From Exiguobacterium aurantiacum DSM 6208 (GTDB taxonomy: Bacteria > Bacillota > Bacilli > Exiguobacteriales > Exiguobacteriaceae), in NCBI RefSeq assembly GCF_000702585.1, contig NZ_JNIQ01000001.1, positions 256,501 to 320,500 on the forward strand: 64,000 nucleotides of DNA, written 5' to 3'. Of this stretch, positions 51,094-62,443 are shown one piece after another. The position numbers were made by a program, and so were the translations under genes. Each line of letters starts with the position of its first letter. The first letter of the stretch is position 1. The notes beneath the pieces are model-generated. The model was not told the DNA's origin, made no database searches, and saw only the letters and a program-made list of their open reading frames with translations.

Positions 51094-52607
51094 AACGGTA
51101 CCCCTTCCCAGCGGCACACTTGATTTTTCCCGCGTGACTTGGCCGCATAAAGCGCTTGGTCGGCGCATTCAATCAGCTGTTCACCGGTTTGATGCAAGAG
51201 CGTATGTTTCGAGGCGACACCGAAACTGAGCGTCAACTGCCCGCCCGGTTGTGTCTCCCCATGTGTGAAACGGGTCTGCAGAACGGCGGTCCGAATCCTC
51301 TCGGCCACATGCGACGCCTCGACTTCGTCAAAGCGCGGCAACAGGACGACGAACTCCTCGCCCCCGAACCGATACGCCATTTGCTCGTCCGGTACGCTGC
51401 GCCGGATGACACTCGCGAGCCGCGTCAATAGCTCGTTTCCTGCCAAGTGTCCGTTCGTATCGTTGTACTGTTTGAAATGGTCGATATCCATGACGATGAG
51501 CGATAACTCCTCGTCCTCGCACTCACGGAACAACACGTCCAAGTCTTGCTCGAACGAACGGTGATTTTTCAAACGGGTCAAACCGTCACGAAGGGCGAGC
51601 GTTTCAATCCGTTGGTAGAGCGTCGTCTGGTGCAACGCCAACGAAGCCTGTTCCGCAATCGGCCGTACCCCGTCGATTTTTTGCGGTGTGATCGGTTTCT
51701 TGTTGACGACGTTATCGATGACGAGCAGACCGTACGGGATGCCTTGATGATGGAGCGGGAAAATCGTGCATTCGTCCATCTGTAATTCCGTATGTAGCAA
51801 TCTAAGCACCGGGTCGTCGGTAATGCTCGCATAGACGTGGAGCGGCCGTCCCGAATCGAGCGTTCGTCTGAACGCGTGCTCGTCGTTAAACGGAATCGTC
51901 ATCTTTCGAACCCGTTCATTCAATTGCTCGTCGTGCGTCGCATCCGTCTCTTTTTCATCAATCAAATCTTGCAGGTCATAATGTTGGCGGGTAATTTCTT
52001 CCCAAATTTGATATCCTTCTTCCGGATTCATCGGTCCGGTGCCCATGACGCCGTAAATACTATCTTTTTCAGGATCGGCAAAGAAAATGATAGAGCGGTT
52101 GAAACCGAGCCCGTGCCCGGCCGTCACCGACGTCAATATCGTTTGTAACAAGCGGTCCAAGTCGAGCGTGTCCTGCATCGTAAAGCTGACTTCCCGGAAG
52201 ACGTTCAACTGCCGTGAGCTCGCCGTCAACATACGCAACCGTTCTGATCGTTCTCGCTTTAACTGCTGGATGTAACCGAATAAAAGCGCAGCTCCGAGAC
52301 CGAAAAAGACATAACTAAGCAGTAACGGGAACGACAGCGTCCCGGATTGACTGTACACGAGAAGCCAACTGACAACAATTGCCGTCAACATCCCTTTTAC
52401 TTGAAAGCAAACAAGCCCCGTCACGATGAGGAGGAGCACCGACCAATGAAAATCGTAGAAATCGAACAACATCCCGTGCCAAATGACGACGAGACTGCTT
52501 GCCCCGACAAGCAGCCAACGATTCAACGACGGTGTCGTCATCAACCGAAGTAAATTGATGACGAATGTGATCACGACGATGCCACCAATCCATATACCGT
52601 ATATCAT
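51090..52607 (-). CDS. Membrane-bound diguanylate cyclase with GAF domain
   Basis: This 505-residue protein has about five N-terminal membrane segments (1-115). A coiled linker RERSERLRMLTASS precedes a GAF-like sensor (about 130-320), and the GGDEF domain has the active site RFGGEEFVVLLPR. The A-site GGEEF is intact, so it should make cyclic di-GMP. The residues before it (PDEQMAYRF) do not form the RxxD inhibitory site, so product feedback may be absent. Start after GAGGGGGAG. Confidence 0.92.
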   Translation of the reverse strand: MIYGIWIGGIVVITFVINLLRLMTTPSLNRWLLVGASSLVVIWHGMLFDFYDFHWSVLLLIVTGLVCFQVKGMLTAIVVSWLLVYSQSGTLSFPLLLSYVFFGLGAALLFGYIQQLKRERSERLRMLTASSRQLNVFREVSFTMQDTLDLDRLLQTILTSVTAGHGLGFNRSIIFFADPEKDSIYGVMGTGPMNPEEGYQIWEEITRQHYDLQDLIDEKETDATHDEQLNERVRKMTIPFNDEHAFRRTLDSGRPLHVYASITDDPVLRLLHTELQMDECTIFPLHHQGIPYGLLVIDNVVNKKPITPQKIDGVRPIAEQASLALHQTTLYQRIETLALRDGLTRLKNHRSFEQDLDVLFRECEDEELSLIVMDIDHFKQYNDTNGHLAGNELLTRLASVIRRSVPDEQMAYRFGGEEFVVLLPRFDEVEASHVAERIRTAVLQTRFTHGETQPGGQLTLSFGVASKHTLLHQTGEQLIECADQALYAAKSRGKNQVCRWEGVPL

Positions 52608-52619
52608 CGCTCCCCCTCA

Positions 52620-52823
52620 TTTCATAAAAATCATCTCAATTTATATTATAGTGCGATTCGATGTGACCGGGACAATGTTTGCCCAATCACTGACCAAACT
52701 TTTAAGTTCCTTGAAGGATTTTCCAACAAACCCACTCCGATATTTTACATAATCTTTCCCTATACTTTAGCGCACTAACGTGAAATGATAGAAATACCTA
52801 GCCCAACTAAGTGAGGTGGAAGC
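52620..52823. other. Intergenic region with promoters, no gene
   Basis: This 204-base divergent spacer between the GGDEF gene and the unknown gene at 52824 is AT-rich on its right side. It ends with a gaggtgg ribosome site before the GTG start. No other structure stands out. Confidence 0.4.
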
Positions 52824-53258
52824 GTGACCCGCACCGAATATGAAGAAGCATCAAAGATATTAATACACCTGTTCAATACCGCAGCTTTCGTTGGTATCGA
52901 CTTCGGCTCCGGCCCGAATCACCACCTACTCTACTTCAAACGAAGTAATCACGAGACATGGCTGTCCATTGAAGGACCGTGGCACGTTCACACTGCCGAT
53001 GCCCCTTTCGATGAAGGCTTACAATTGGAGCGTCTGATCCAGTTGCGACGCGAACGCGTCCATCACGTCCACCTAGGCGATGAGCACCCACATCTCGAAT
53101 TGACGTTCGAGTCTGGCAACACATTATTCATCAACGGTTTCCATGAACAGTTCGAGAGTTGGCAGGCTGGGGACGCCCGCCCGCTCGGGGGAGACCAATA
53201 CTTGCTCGTCGCCATGCCACAAGGCGAGCTCGCCGTCTTCGTCGAGGAGGACGTGTGA
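52824..53258 (+). CDS. Hypothetical protein, DUF6188-like pattern
   Basis: Starts at GTG behind gaggtgg. The 144-residue soluble protein has GIDFGSGPNHHLLYFKRSNH, LSIEGPWHV and a second half with LELTFESGNTLFINGFHEQF, then ESWQ and LLVAMPQGELAVF. This strand pattern (response to a patch, then a W-x and P-x-G-E-L-A-V ending) recalls DUF6188 proteins; that is memory only. No catalytic residues are evident. Its stop overlaps a 30-codon membrane peptide gene. Confidence 0.65.
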   Translation: MTRTEYEEASKILIHLFNTAAFVGIDFGSGPNHHLLYFKRSNHETWLSIEGPWHVHTADAPFDEGLQLERLIQLRRERVHHVHLGDEHPHLELTFESGNTLFINGFHEQFESWQAGDARPLGGDQYLLVAMPQGELAVFVEEDV

Positions 53259-53350
53259 TGGATGTATGGACGGAAATCGCTACGTACATGTTGATTGCGT
53301 TTGGCATCAGCCTCGCCATTATCTTCTTGCGCAAAATAACCAAGTCATAA
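53258..53350 (+). CDS. 30-residue single-pass membrane peptide
   Basis: ATG 53258 overlaps the previous TGA (TGATG), with GAGGAGG 8 bases upstream. The product is short: MDVWTEIATYMLIAFG followed by ISLAIIFLRKITKS, that is one membrane helix with a basic cytoplasmic end. It fits a small membrane protein translated together with the preceding gene and ending in a strong terminator. Function unknown. Confidence 0.6.
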   Translation: MDVWTEIATYMLIAFGISLAIIFLRKITKS

Positions 53351-53376
53351 AAAAGAGCGGCCGTGGCCGCTCTTTT

Positions 53377-53378
<2 letters not shown>
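53349..53378. terminator. Bidirectional terminator before bglA
   Basis: GAGCGGCC/GGCCGCTC stem with a 2-base loop, flanked by six A and six T. Confidence 0.92.
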
Positions 53379-56788
<3,410 letters not shown>

Positions 56789-57640
56789 TTAGGATCGTCG
56801 TTCTTTCATTAAGTTTTCGATGTGGATCATCATGTAGAGCCGTTCGTCGGTCGACACCTCATAGTTGTATTTCGAGGCGATCAATCCCGCAATCTTCTCG
56901 ACACATTCATAGGCGTCCGGATAGCGCAGCTTCACCATCTCAAACAGCGTCTCATCGCCTCCGGTCTTAAACGTCTCTTTCGAGGCGAGCCGTTGAACGA
57001 AATATTTGAGATGGGTCAAGAACCGAGAGTACGCGTGTGACTCTTCATCCAAGTCGATTTGAAAATGATACGTGATGATTGTAAGGATCGCTTGGGTCGC
57101 TTTCGTCATCTCGGTGACGAGGTGTAAGTTCTCTCCCTTCGCGCCAGACATCGTCGCATTGACGAGGTGCAGGGCGACGGCGACGGCCTCATCTTCATCG
57201 AGGACGACGTCGTGCCGCTCATTGATGAGTGCGACCGCTTCTTTCCCGATTGAAAATTCAGGTCCATAAAACCGTTTCACTTCTCAAACGAGCGGGTTTC
57301 GGATGACGATTCCATCGCGATAACGACTGAGGGCGAAATGAATATGGTCGGCGAGCGTCACGTAAAGCGAGTCGTGCACCGTCTTTTCGAGTCTCGTCTC
57401 GGCCAGCTTGACAATTTCTTTGACCGTATCCATCTCTGTAGCCGGCATCTCATTTAAAAAATGGACGAACCGTTCGTGGCTCTCTTTACTCTCGAGCGTA
57501 AAGATTTTTTCGATTCGTGCTTGGTCAATCGCGTCACCTGGCCGCTTTTGAAACGCAATCCCTCGTCCCATGACGACTTGTTCTTGACCGTTCGCTTGAA
57601 TAGCCACGACGTTGTTGTTGAACACTTTTGAAATGTGCAT
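56789..57640 (-). pseudogene. licT: licT/bglG antiterminator interrupted by an in-frame TGA
   Basis: Reading the minus strand from ATG 57640, the RNA-binding CAT domain (MHISKVFNNNVVAIQANGQE) and the first part of PRD1 are normal, with DHIHFALSRYRDGI. Codon 119 is TGA (57286-57284). The very next codons continue in the same frame as E-V-K-R-F-Y-G-P-E-F to a normal end, with LHLVNATM, HLKYFVQRL and YMMIHIENL of PRD1-PRD2. In LicT relatives this position is Trp (N-x-L-W-E-I-K-R-F-Y). A single TGG to TGA change explains the break. Possible products are a 118-residue N-terminal piece and, from GTG 57280, a 163-residue PRD piece. Confidence 0.88.
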
Positions 57641-57674
57641 GGAATCAATTCACCTCCGCTCAGGGTCGATTGAA

Positions 57675-57760
57675 AAGAAAAAAACCTAAATTCACACCGG
57701 TCCCCAAATTTGGATGATCGGCATCAATTTAGGTTTTGCCTGCATGACCAGTAACAATCC
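57675..57760 (-). promoter_or_regulatory. RAT antiterminator site and terminator before licT
   Basis: The RAT (RC of 57726-57760) begins GGATTGTTACTGGTCATGCA and overlaps the left arm of a terminator with arms 57682-57692 and 57726-57736. The stem is closed by AACCTAAATT pairing and followed by seven U. The RAT begins about 22 bases into the predicted transcript. Confidence 0.93.
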
Positions 57761-57788
57761 CAAAGTGGATTTTCTTCTTCTCGTCCTT

Positions 57789-57817
57789 AGCATACTCCGT
57801 TGATATCTTGACGTCAA
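57789..57817 (-). promoter_or_regulatory. Sigma-A promoter of the licT-bglP-bglA operon
   Basis: TTGACG (RC of 57812-57817) and TATGCT (RC of 57789-57794) with a 17-base spacer; start near 57782. Confidence 0.75.
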
Positions 57818-57824
57818 CAGAAAA

Positions 57825-57838
57825 ATAAAACGCTTACA
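57825..57838 (-). promoter_or_regulatory. cre-like catabolite repression site
   Basis: TGTAAGCGTTTTAT on the minus strand matches the CcpA site TGWNANCGNTNWCA except for its last two bases. It lies just upstream of the -35 element. Confidence 0.5.
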
Positions 57839-57846
57839 GATTTTAC

Positions 57847-58250
57847 GAACGGGAAAGCCGATACCGGGCATAGCCGCCTTTAGGCATGGGATGAAAGTGA
57901 GTTCGGATGTGAAGAACGTCCGACATTCGGGTATATATATTCCATAGACAAGTACAAGTCTCTAAAACGCCCGTGTCCATCGCACCTTGAGAATCGTATC
58001 CGGTTCGGTCACGAAAACATGTGACCGGTAAAACGATGCCTGTCGTCACGTAAAAGACGCTAAAACATCAGGTGGACACACCTGCAACGACCTGTGGTGG
58101 ATGGTAACAGTCCATCAGCCTGAGAACCTATATGGTCTGTCTCAGGAGGGGTGATGGCACACCTTCATCTGAAGGCTTGAGCAAAACAGAAATGGACTGC
58201 GCTCGCACAAGCACTTCAGAATCCCACGGTTTCAATCGTGGGAGTGTCAA
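57847..58250 (+). mobile_element. Non-autonomous IS200/IS605-type element (404 bp), no transposase
   Basis: The left side is preceded by TTAC (57843-57846) and the right end finishes with TCAA (58247-58250). These are the same tetranucleotides that TnpA of IS608 recognises at its left and right cleavage sites. A left subterminal hairpin with an AT bulge (CCGCC-TTTA-GGC-AT-GG near 57874-57889) and a right hairpin TCCCACG/CGTGGGA (58222-58228 and 58237-58243) are present, as in OrfB-type IS605 ends. No frame longer than about 70 codons and no TnpA or TnpB motif occurs inside. It is best read as a deletion derivative (PATE/MITE). Confidence 0.75.
58065..58250 (+). ncRNA. Possible omega-RNA-like structured transcript at the right end of the IS605-type element
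   Basis: Successive perfect stems are found: CAGGTG/CACCTG (58069-58084), GATGG/CCATC (58100-58116), CCTGAGA/TCTCAGG (58119-58146), CCTTC/GAAGG (58162-58175) and the terminal TCCCACG/CGTGGGA. In TnpB and IscB elements the right end is transcribed into a guide RNA whose guide starts just outside the element. Here tnpB is absent, so this would be an orphan scaffold. Inferred from position and fold only. Confidence 0.45.
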
Positions 58251-58262
58251 ACGATGACCGTT

Positions 58263-59012
58263 TCATTCGAATAAGATACGTTGCATCCGTTCCGGGGCCG
58301 CCAAAAAGTCTCGCATGACCCGAACGTGTTCGAGCTCATCGAACGACGTCGGTTCGAGTCCCGTCTCGACTTGAAGGATGTCAGCGTCAGGATAAGACAT
58401 GAGGATCGGCGAATGGGTGGCGATGATGAACTGGCTCCCCGACTGCACAAGTTCATGCATCCGGGCGAGCATCGTCAATTGTCGCATCGGCGACAGCGCG
58501 GCCTCGGGTTCATCTAAAATATAGAGACCACGCCCCCGGAAGCGATGCAACATGAGCGAAAGGAACGCTTCCCCATGTGACTGTTCATGAAGCGACCGAC
58601 CTCCGTACGATGCGTAAAACCGTTCCGGGTCCGGACTCGAGCGCGCAATCTCATCAACGTAGCTCGACAATTGATACGCCGTCTCGGCACGAAGAAAAAA
58701 GCCGTCTTCCGGCCGATACGCGCCCCGGATTGGCCGAAGCGCTTCAAACAACGAACTATGTGTCGAATCGGTCTCAAACCGAAACGAGGTCGCTCCGCCT
58801 TCCGGGTTGAACCCGGCGGCGATGGCTATCCCTTCAATCAACGTCGATTTTCCGCTCCCGTTCTCCCCGACGAGAAACGTGACCGGCTGGGTCAGCGTCA
58901 ACTCGTTGAACCTTTGAAAGATCGGCAGTGAGAACGGATAGCCCGGGGACTCGACTCGGTCCCGTTCTAATCTTACGCCTCGTAAAAACAGATTCAATTC
59001 CATTCGATCCAA
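58263..59012 (-). CDS. AAA family ATPase (SMC/RecF-like, single-domain)
   Basis: The 249-residue protein has Walker A LVGENGSGKST, a signature-like region YGGRSLHEQSHGEAFLSLML, Walker B GLYILDEPEAALS and a histidine switch FIIATHSPILMS. It is a short ABC-ATPase-fold protein of the type annotated as a predicted ATPase, without coiled-coil arms. The start is TTG 59012 (7 bases after GAGGGGG); ATG 59003 is an alternative without good spacing. It overlaps the histidine kinase end by 19 bases, so it may belong to that operon. Confidence 0.8.
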   Translation of the reverse strand: MDRMELNLFLRGVRLERDRVESPGYPFSLPIFQRFNELTLTQPVTFLVGENGSGKSTLIEGIAIAAGFNPEGGATSFRFETDSTHSSLFEALRPIRGAYRPEDGFFLRAETAYQLSSYVDEIARSSPDPERFYASYGGRSLHEQSHGEAFLSLMLHRFRGRGLYILDEPEAALSPMRQLTMLARMHELVQSGSQFIIATHSPILMSYPDADILQVETGLEPTSFDELEHVRVMRDFLAAPERMQRILFE

Positions 59013-60262
59013 AAGACCGCCCCCTCTCGTGATTCAACCCCGTACGACAACCCTTGCGCCTCGAGCAACAGCTTGTTGATAGCAAGACCGAGTCCATGCC
59101 CGTTCGAGCGGTCACCTTTCACATACATATCCCATATGTTGTTCCGCATCGATTCTGGAATGCCCGGCCCCTCGTCCTCGATTTCGAGCCGTCGCTCTGT
59201 GAGCCGGACTGTGATCACGCCGCCGACCGGGCTGGCGTGATAGGCGTTTTGAAGAAAGTTCGACAAAATCCGCTCCATCGCCACTCGGTCAACTTGAGCA
59301 GCCACCCTTTCAAGGTCGAGCGCGACCGTCACTTTCTTTTCACTGAACCATTCTTTCATCCGTGAAACGGTCTCTTCCATCAATTCGTCCATATAAATAG
59401 ACTCGATCGTAAGCGTCAACTTGTTCGCGGATAATTTTGAATACTCGAGCATTTCGGTGACGAGCCGGTCGATGCGGTCGACCTCCTCGGTCATGCTCCG
59501 TCCGGTCGCGGCCACGTCTTCTTGTTTGACGACTCCGAGTTCAAGCATCTCCGCCTCGTTTCGCACGATGGCGAGCGGGGTGCGAACGTCATGCGTGACC
59601 CCGGAGATGAACGTGTTCTGTAGCCGCTCTTTTTCTTCGAGCGACATGTTCATCTGCCGGACCGCTTCCGTCAAATCACCAATCTCATCGTCGGTAACCG
59701 GCGGTAGCGTGAGATCGTGCCGGCCCGACATGATGGAGGCGGTCGCTTGTTTCAATTTGACGAGCGGGGTCGTCAAACGCTTGCTCATCCAATACGTCAT
59801 GCCGATGGCGACGAGAAGCGCGAACAAAAAACCGCTCCCAAGAATGACGTAAATTTGGCGAAACTGTGGATTTGCCAACGGTGCGGTCGTATACGTCACA
59901 ATTTGCAAATCACCTTCCTCAAGTTTGAACGTGAGCAGGTTTGTTCCGTTCATACGAATTTGGTCTCGTTCACTTAATACGTCCGGGTTCAGAAACGGTG
60001 TCATATGGCGATGCATCCGGCCGCCCCGCTCAAGGTCGAGCCGTTCCCCGTCTCGAAACACGACGACATCGAACTGTCCAGGGATGCCCCGACCGTCCAT
60101 GAGCGCATCGTAGACAATATCAGCTTCCCGCCCGAGTTGAGTATAGCTTTCGGTCTCGGCAAAGCGACCAATCAGCAGCGACGTTAGCCCGAACGTGAGC
60201 ACGGCCATGACCGTAAGCGGCAAAATCGCCATGACGAGTAACTTCTTCATCAATCGATTCAT
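58994..60262 (-). CDS. Sensor histidine kinase
   Basis: A 422-residue membrane kinase starting at MNRLMKKLLVMAILP after GGAGG; the longer frame is noncoding. Two membrane segments flank an extracytoplasmic sensor of about 120 residues, followed by a HAMP linker. The H-box is FISGVTHDVRTPLAIVRNEA, the N-box NFLQNAYHASP, and the G-boxes EDEGPGIP and GHGLGLAI. It phosphorylates the response regulator encoded just upstream. Signal unknown. Confidence 0.93.
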   Translation of the reverse strand: MNRLMKKLLVMAILPLTVMAVLTFGLTSLLIGRFAETESYTQLGREADIVYDALMDGRGIPGQFDVVVFRDGERLDLERGGRMHRHMTPFLNPDVLSERDQIRMNGTNLLTFKLEEGDLQIVTYTTAPLANPQFRQIYVILGSGFLFALLVAIGMTYWMSKRLTTPLVKLKQATASIMSGRHDLTLPPVTDDEIGDLTEAVRQMNMSLEEKERLQNTFISGVTHDVRTPLAIVRNEAEMLELGVVKQEDVAATGRSMTEEVDRIDRLVTEMLEYSKLSANKLTLTIESIYMDELMEETVSRMKEWFSEKKVTVALDLERVAAQVDRVAMERILSNFLQNAYHASPVGGVITVRLTERRLEIEDEGPGIPESMRNNIWDMYVKGDRSNGHGLGLAINKLLLEAQGLSYGVESREGAVFWIEWN

Positions 60263-60909
60263 CGGATATCCTCCAATCGATAGCCGACGCGGTGCACCGT
60301 CTTTAATTGCCGTTTCATCGTCGGCAACTTGTCGCGCAACTGTTTGACGTGTGTGTCGACCGTCCGGGTGTCCCCGGCGAACGTGTAGTCCCACACGTCA
60401 TCGAGCAGACGATTCCGATCGATGGCTTCTCCGCTATGCTTCAAAAAGTAAAGCAACAACTCGTACTCTTTATTCGTCATGCGAATCGCACGGCCGTCAT
60501 CGGTCACTGTCCGGGAGCGAGCGTCCACCGTCATGTCGCCGAACGAGATTTCGTCCGTCTGTTTGACGAGACGCTTCAGGCGGATTTCGAGTTCTTTCAA
60601 TACAATCGGTTTGACCAAATAATCGTCAGCCCCGAGTTCGAGTCCGAACACACGGTCATCCGCCTCGCCCCGTGCCGTCGCCAAGATGATGACAGGAGCA
60701 GGCTTCAACGCCTTCAGTTTCGGGATGAGCGTCCACCCTTCCCCGTCCGGCAAGCGCACGTCGAGGAGGACCGCATCGAACGGTTGCTCAAGCTGTCGCT
60801 TCGCCTCGGCGAGCGTACCGGCCACACGAACGTGAAAACCAGCATACGTCAGAAAGCGGGCGAGCCCGTCCGCCAATTTCGGTTCATCTTCGACCACGAG
60901 TACGTTCAT
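60259..60909 (-). CDS. OmpR/PhoB-family response regulator
   Basis: The 216-residue regulator starts at MNVLVVEDEPKLADGL, 8 bases after GGAGG. The phosphoacceptor aspartate is in AVLLDVRLPDGEGW, the switch lysine in DYLVKPI, and the C-terminal winged helix ends VDTHVKQLRDKL with VHRVGYRLE. Its stop overlaps the kinase start by ATGA. It is divergent from a secreted protein gene that may be its target. Confidence 0.95.
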   Translation of the reverse strand: MNVLVVEDEPKLADGLARFLTYAGFHVRVAGTLAEAKRQLEQPFDAVLLDVRLPDGEGWTLIPKLKALKPAPVIILATARGEADDRVFGLELGADDYLVKPIVLKELEIRLKRLVKQTDEISFGDMTVDARSRTVTDDGRAIRMTNKEYELLLYFLKHSGEAIDRNRLLDDVWDYTFAGDTRTVDTHVKQLRDKLPTMKRQLKTVHRVGYRLEDIR

Positions 60910-61052
60910 CTCTATCGCCTCCACTTTCATTATATCGTATCGGGAAACAGACCCCATCGTTTCCCAAAGACAATTTGCAAAAACCTTGCAACTCCCTCAC
61001 AACTTTTGAACGGTCGCGCCCTACACTTGAGGTAGTAAAGGAGGAGATTGAC

Positions 61053-61616
61053 ATGAATAAATTAGCAATCGCACTGGCCGGCCTGCTTGCCGTCTCAGGC
61101 ACAGGCGTCTATGCCGCCACGAACGATACGACAACGACTGATGGAACGGAAACGACGACCCAATGTGAGCGTGGTGAACGCGGGGAGCGCGGGATGTTCG
61201 GTGACCGGGCAGCCGGACAAGCCGCCTTACTCGAGGCGCTCGGTTTGACTGAGGACGAAGTGGAAGCAGCACGCGAAGAAGGACAGTCACTTCCTGAGTT
61301 GGCCGAATCAAAAGGAATCACCATCGAACAGTTCATCGAAGCGATGATCGCGTCTCATGAAGCCAAACTCGACGCAGCGGTCGAGTCCGGTGATTTGACG
61401 CAAGATGAGGCGGACGCGATTCTCACCGATCACGAGGAACGGTTCGCTGACGTCACGAGTTATGACGACCTAGACGGGATGCGCGGCTTTGGCGGCGGAC
61501 GTCATAGAGGCGGACACGGCCCACATCACGGTGGTCCATTCGGCGGGTCGAACACAGATGAGGGTACACCTTCAAGCGACGACAACGTAGACAACCAAAG
61601 CACGAATTCACTGTAA
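61053..61616 (+). CDS. Secreted protein with acidic helical repeat and His/Gly-rich tail
   Basis: The start is at MNKLAIALAGLLAVSGTGVY, 6 bases after aaggaggag; a frame opening at 60975 is ignored. The 187-residue precursor has a Sec signal ending near VYAA. The middle reads ALLEALGLTEDEVEAAREEG, then SLPELAESKGITIEQFIEAM and LTQDEADAILTDHEERF, a two-helix repeat common in small secreted Bacillales proteins. A Gly/His-rich stretch (RHRGGHGPHHGGPFGG) that may bind metal and a polar tail follow. It is divergent from the two-component system. Confidence 0.75.
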   Translation: MNKLAIALAGLLAVSGTGVYAATNDTTTTDGTETTTQCERGERGERGMFGDRAAGQAALLEALGLTEDEVEAAREEGQSLPELAESKGITIEQFIEAMIASHEAKLDAAVESGDLTQDEADAILTDHEERFADVTSYDDLDGMRGFGGGRHRGGHGPHHGGPFGGSNTDEGTPSSDDNVDNQSTNSL

Positions 61617-61619
61617 GCA

Positions 61620-61647
61620 AAAAGGCAACCGCGCGCGGTTGCCTTTT
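61620..61647. terminator. Bidirectional terminator before the ZIP-like gene
   Basis: A perfect palindrome (AAAAGGCAACCGCG and its complement) between converging genes, U-rich both ways. Confidence 0.93.
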
Positions 61648-62360
61648 CATATGGCCAACAATAAGAGCGAATAACCGACGAGCCCGACGGCAAAAGCTCG
61701 AAAACTGCTGTCCCGTTCTTCGGGCAGCTCTTCTTTCATGACGTTCAAGATGATACCCCCGGCCAAAAAAGCGACGATGATAGACAACGTCAATTCATCG
61801 AGCGCCGAGAACGCGCCAACGCCCCACCCGACGAGCACCGAAAAGGACAATAAGAGCCGTCCTTCCCGATCGTACATCGCTTTGTGGTGATGCCTCAGAC
61901 CTTGATCGACTGTGATGAAATGAATCCCTAGCGCAAAGAAGTAAAGCGTCATCGTCCACGCGTTATCGAACGTACTCTCGGCGAGCACGTAGCCGATGCT
62001 GAAGTTATAGAAAACGAACAGCGCCATATGAATCCAGAACACGTTGTTGCTCCCGCGCCGGCTCATCTGTGTGGCCAATCGCTCGAGACCGTAAAATGCG
62101 GCCAAGCCGATCATGCTGACGACGAGAATATGATTCTCGATCGACGCGAAAAGCCCGTCTCCTAAATGACCTTCTAACTGTTCTTGATATTCATTCAACT
62201 CTGGTAAGAGGTGCAAAAAGACATACGACACCGCGACACCGCCAGCGAGAGACAAAAAACGACTGCGTGGCGTCTCGCGCACGTGAATCAAATTTCCTGA
62301 GAAATAATGAATCAAGGCAAATCCGATAGCAAACAACAAGCTTAACCAAAACAATTTCAT
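61647..62360 (-). CDS. ZIP-like metal transporter / membrane protein
   Basis: The 237-residue protein has about seven to eight membrane segments. Potential metal ligands sit in segments with YFFALGIHFITVDQGL, HHHKAMYDREGR and the last-but-one segment AFLAGGIILNVMKEELPEER, which resembles the ZIP end motif with E-E-L-P. Substrate may be zinc or another divalent cation; ZIP assignment is by pattern. Single gene. Confidence 0.65.
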   Translation of the reverse strand: MKLFWLSLLFAIGFALIHYFSGNLIHVRETPRSRFLSLAGGVAVSYVFLHLLPELNEYQEQLEGHLGDGLFASIENHILVVSMIGLAAFYGLERLATQMSRRGSNNVFWIHMALFVFYNFSIGYVLAESTFDNAWTMTLYFFALGIHFITVDQGLRHHHKAMYDREGRLLLSFSVLVGWGVGAFSALDELTLSIIVAFLAGGIILNVMKEELPEERDSSFRAFAVGLVGYSLLLLAI

Positions 62361-62443
62361 CCACCTCCGACACTTACCCGTCAGCCGAACGATTGGACGA
62401 CTCCCGGTCCTTGTTCCTTACCCGAGTGCCTTGTCTAATACTC

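Noticed and set aside
57843-58049. A 68-codon minus-strand frame inside the mini-element
   Set aside because: No ribosome site, no recognisable protein, and it runs through the structured left end; better explained as chance within a noncoding element.
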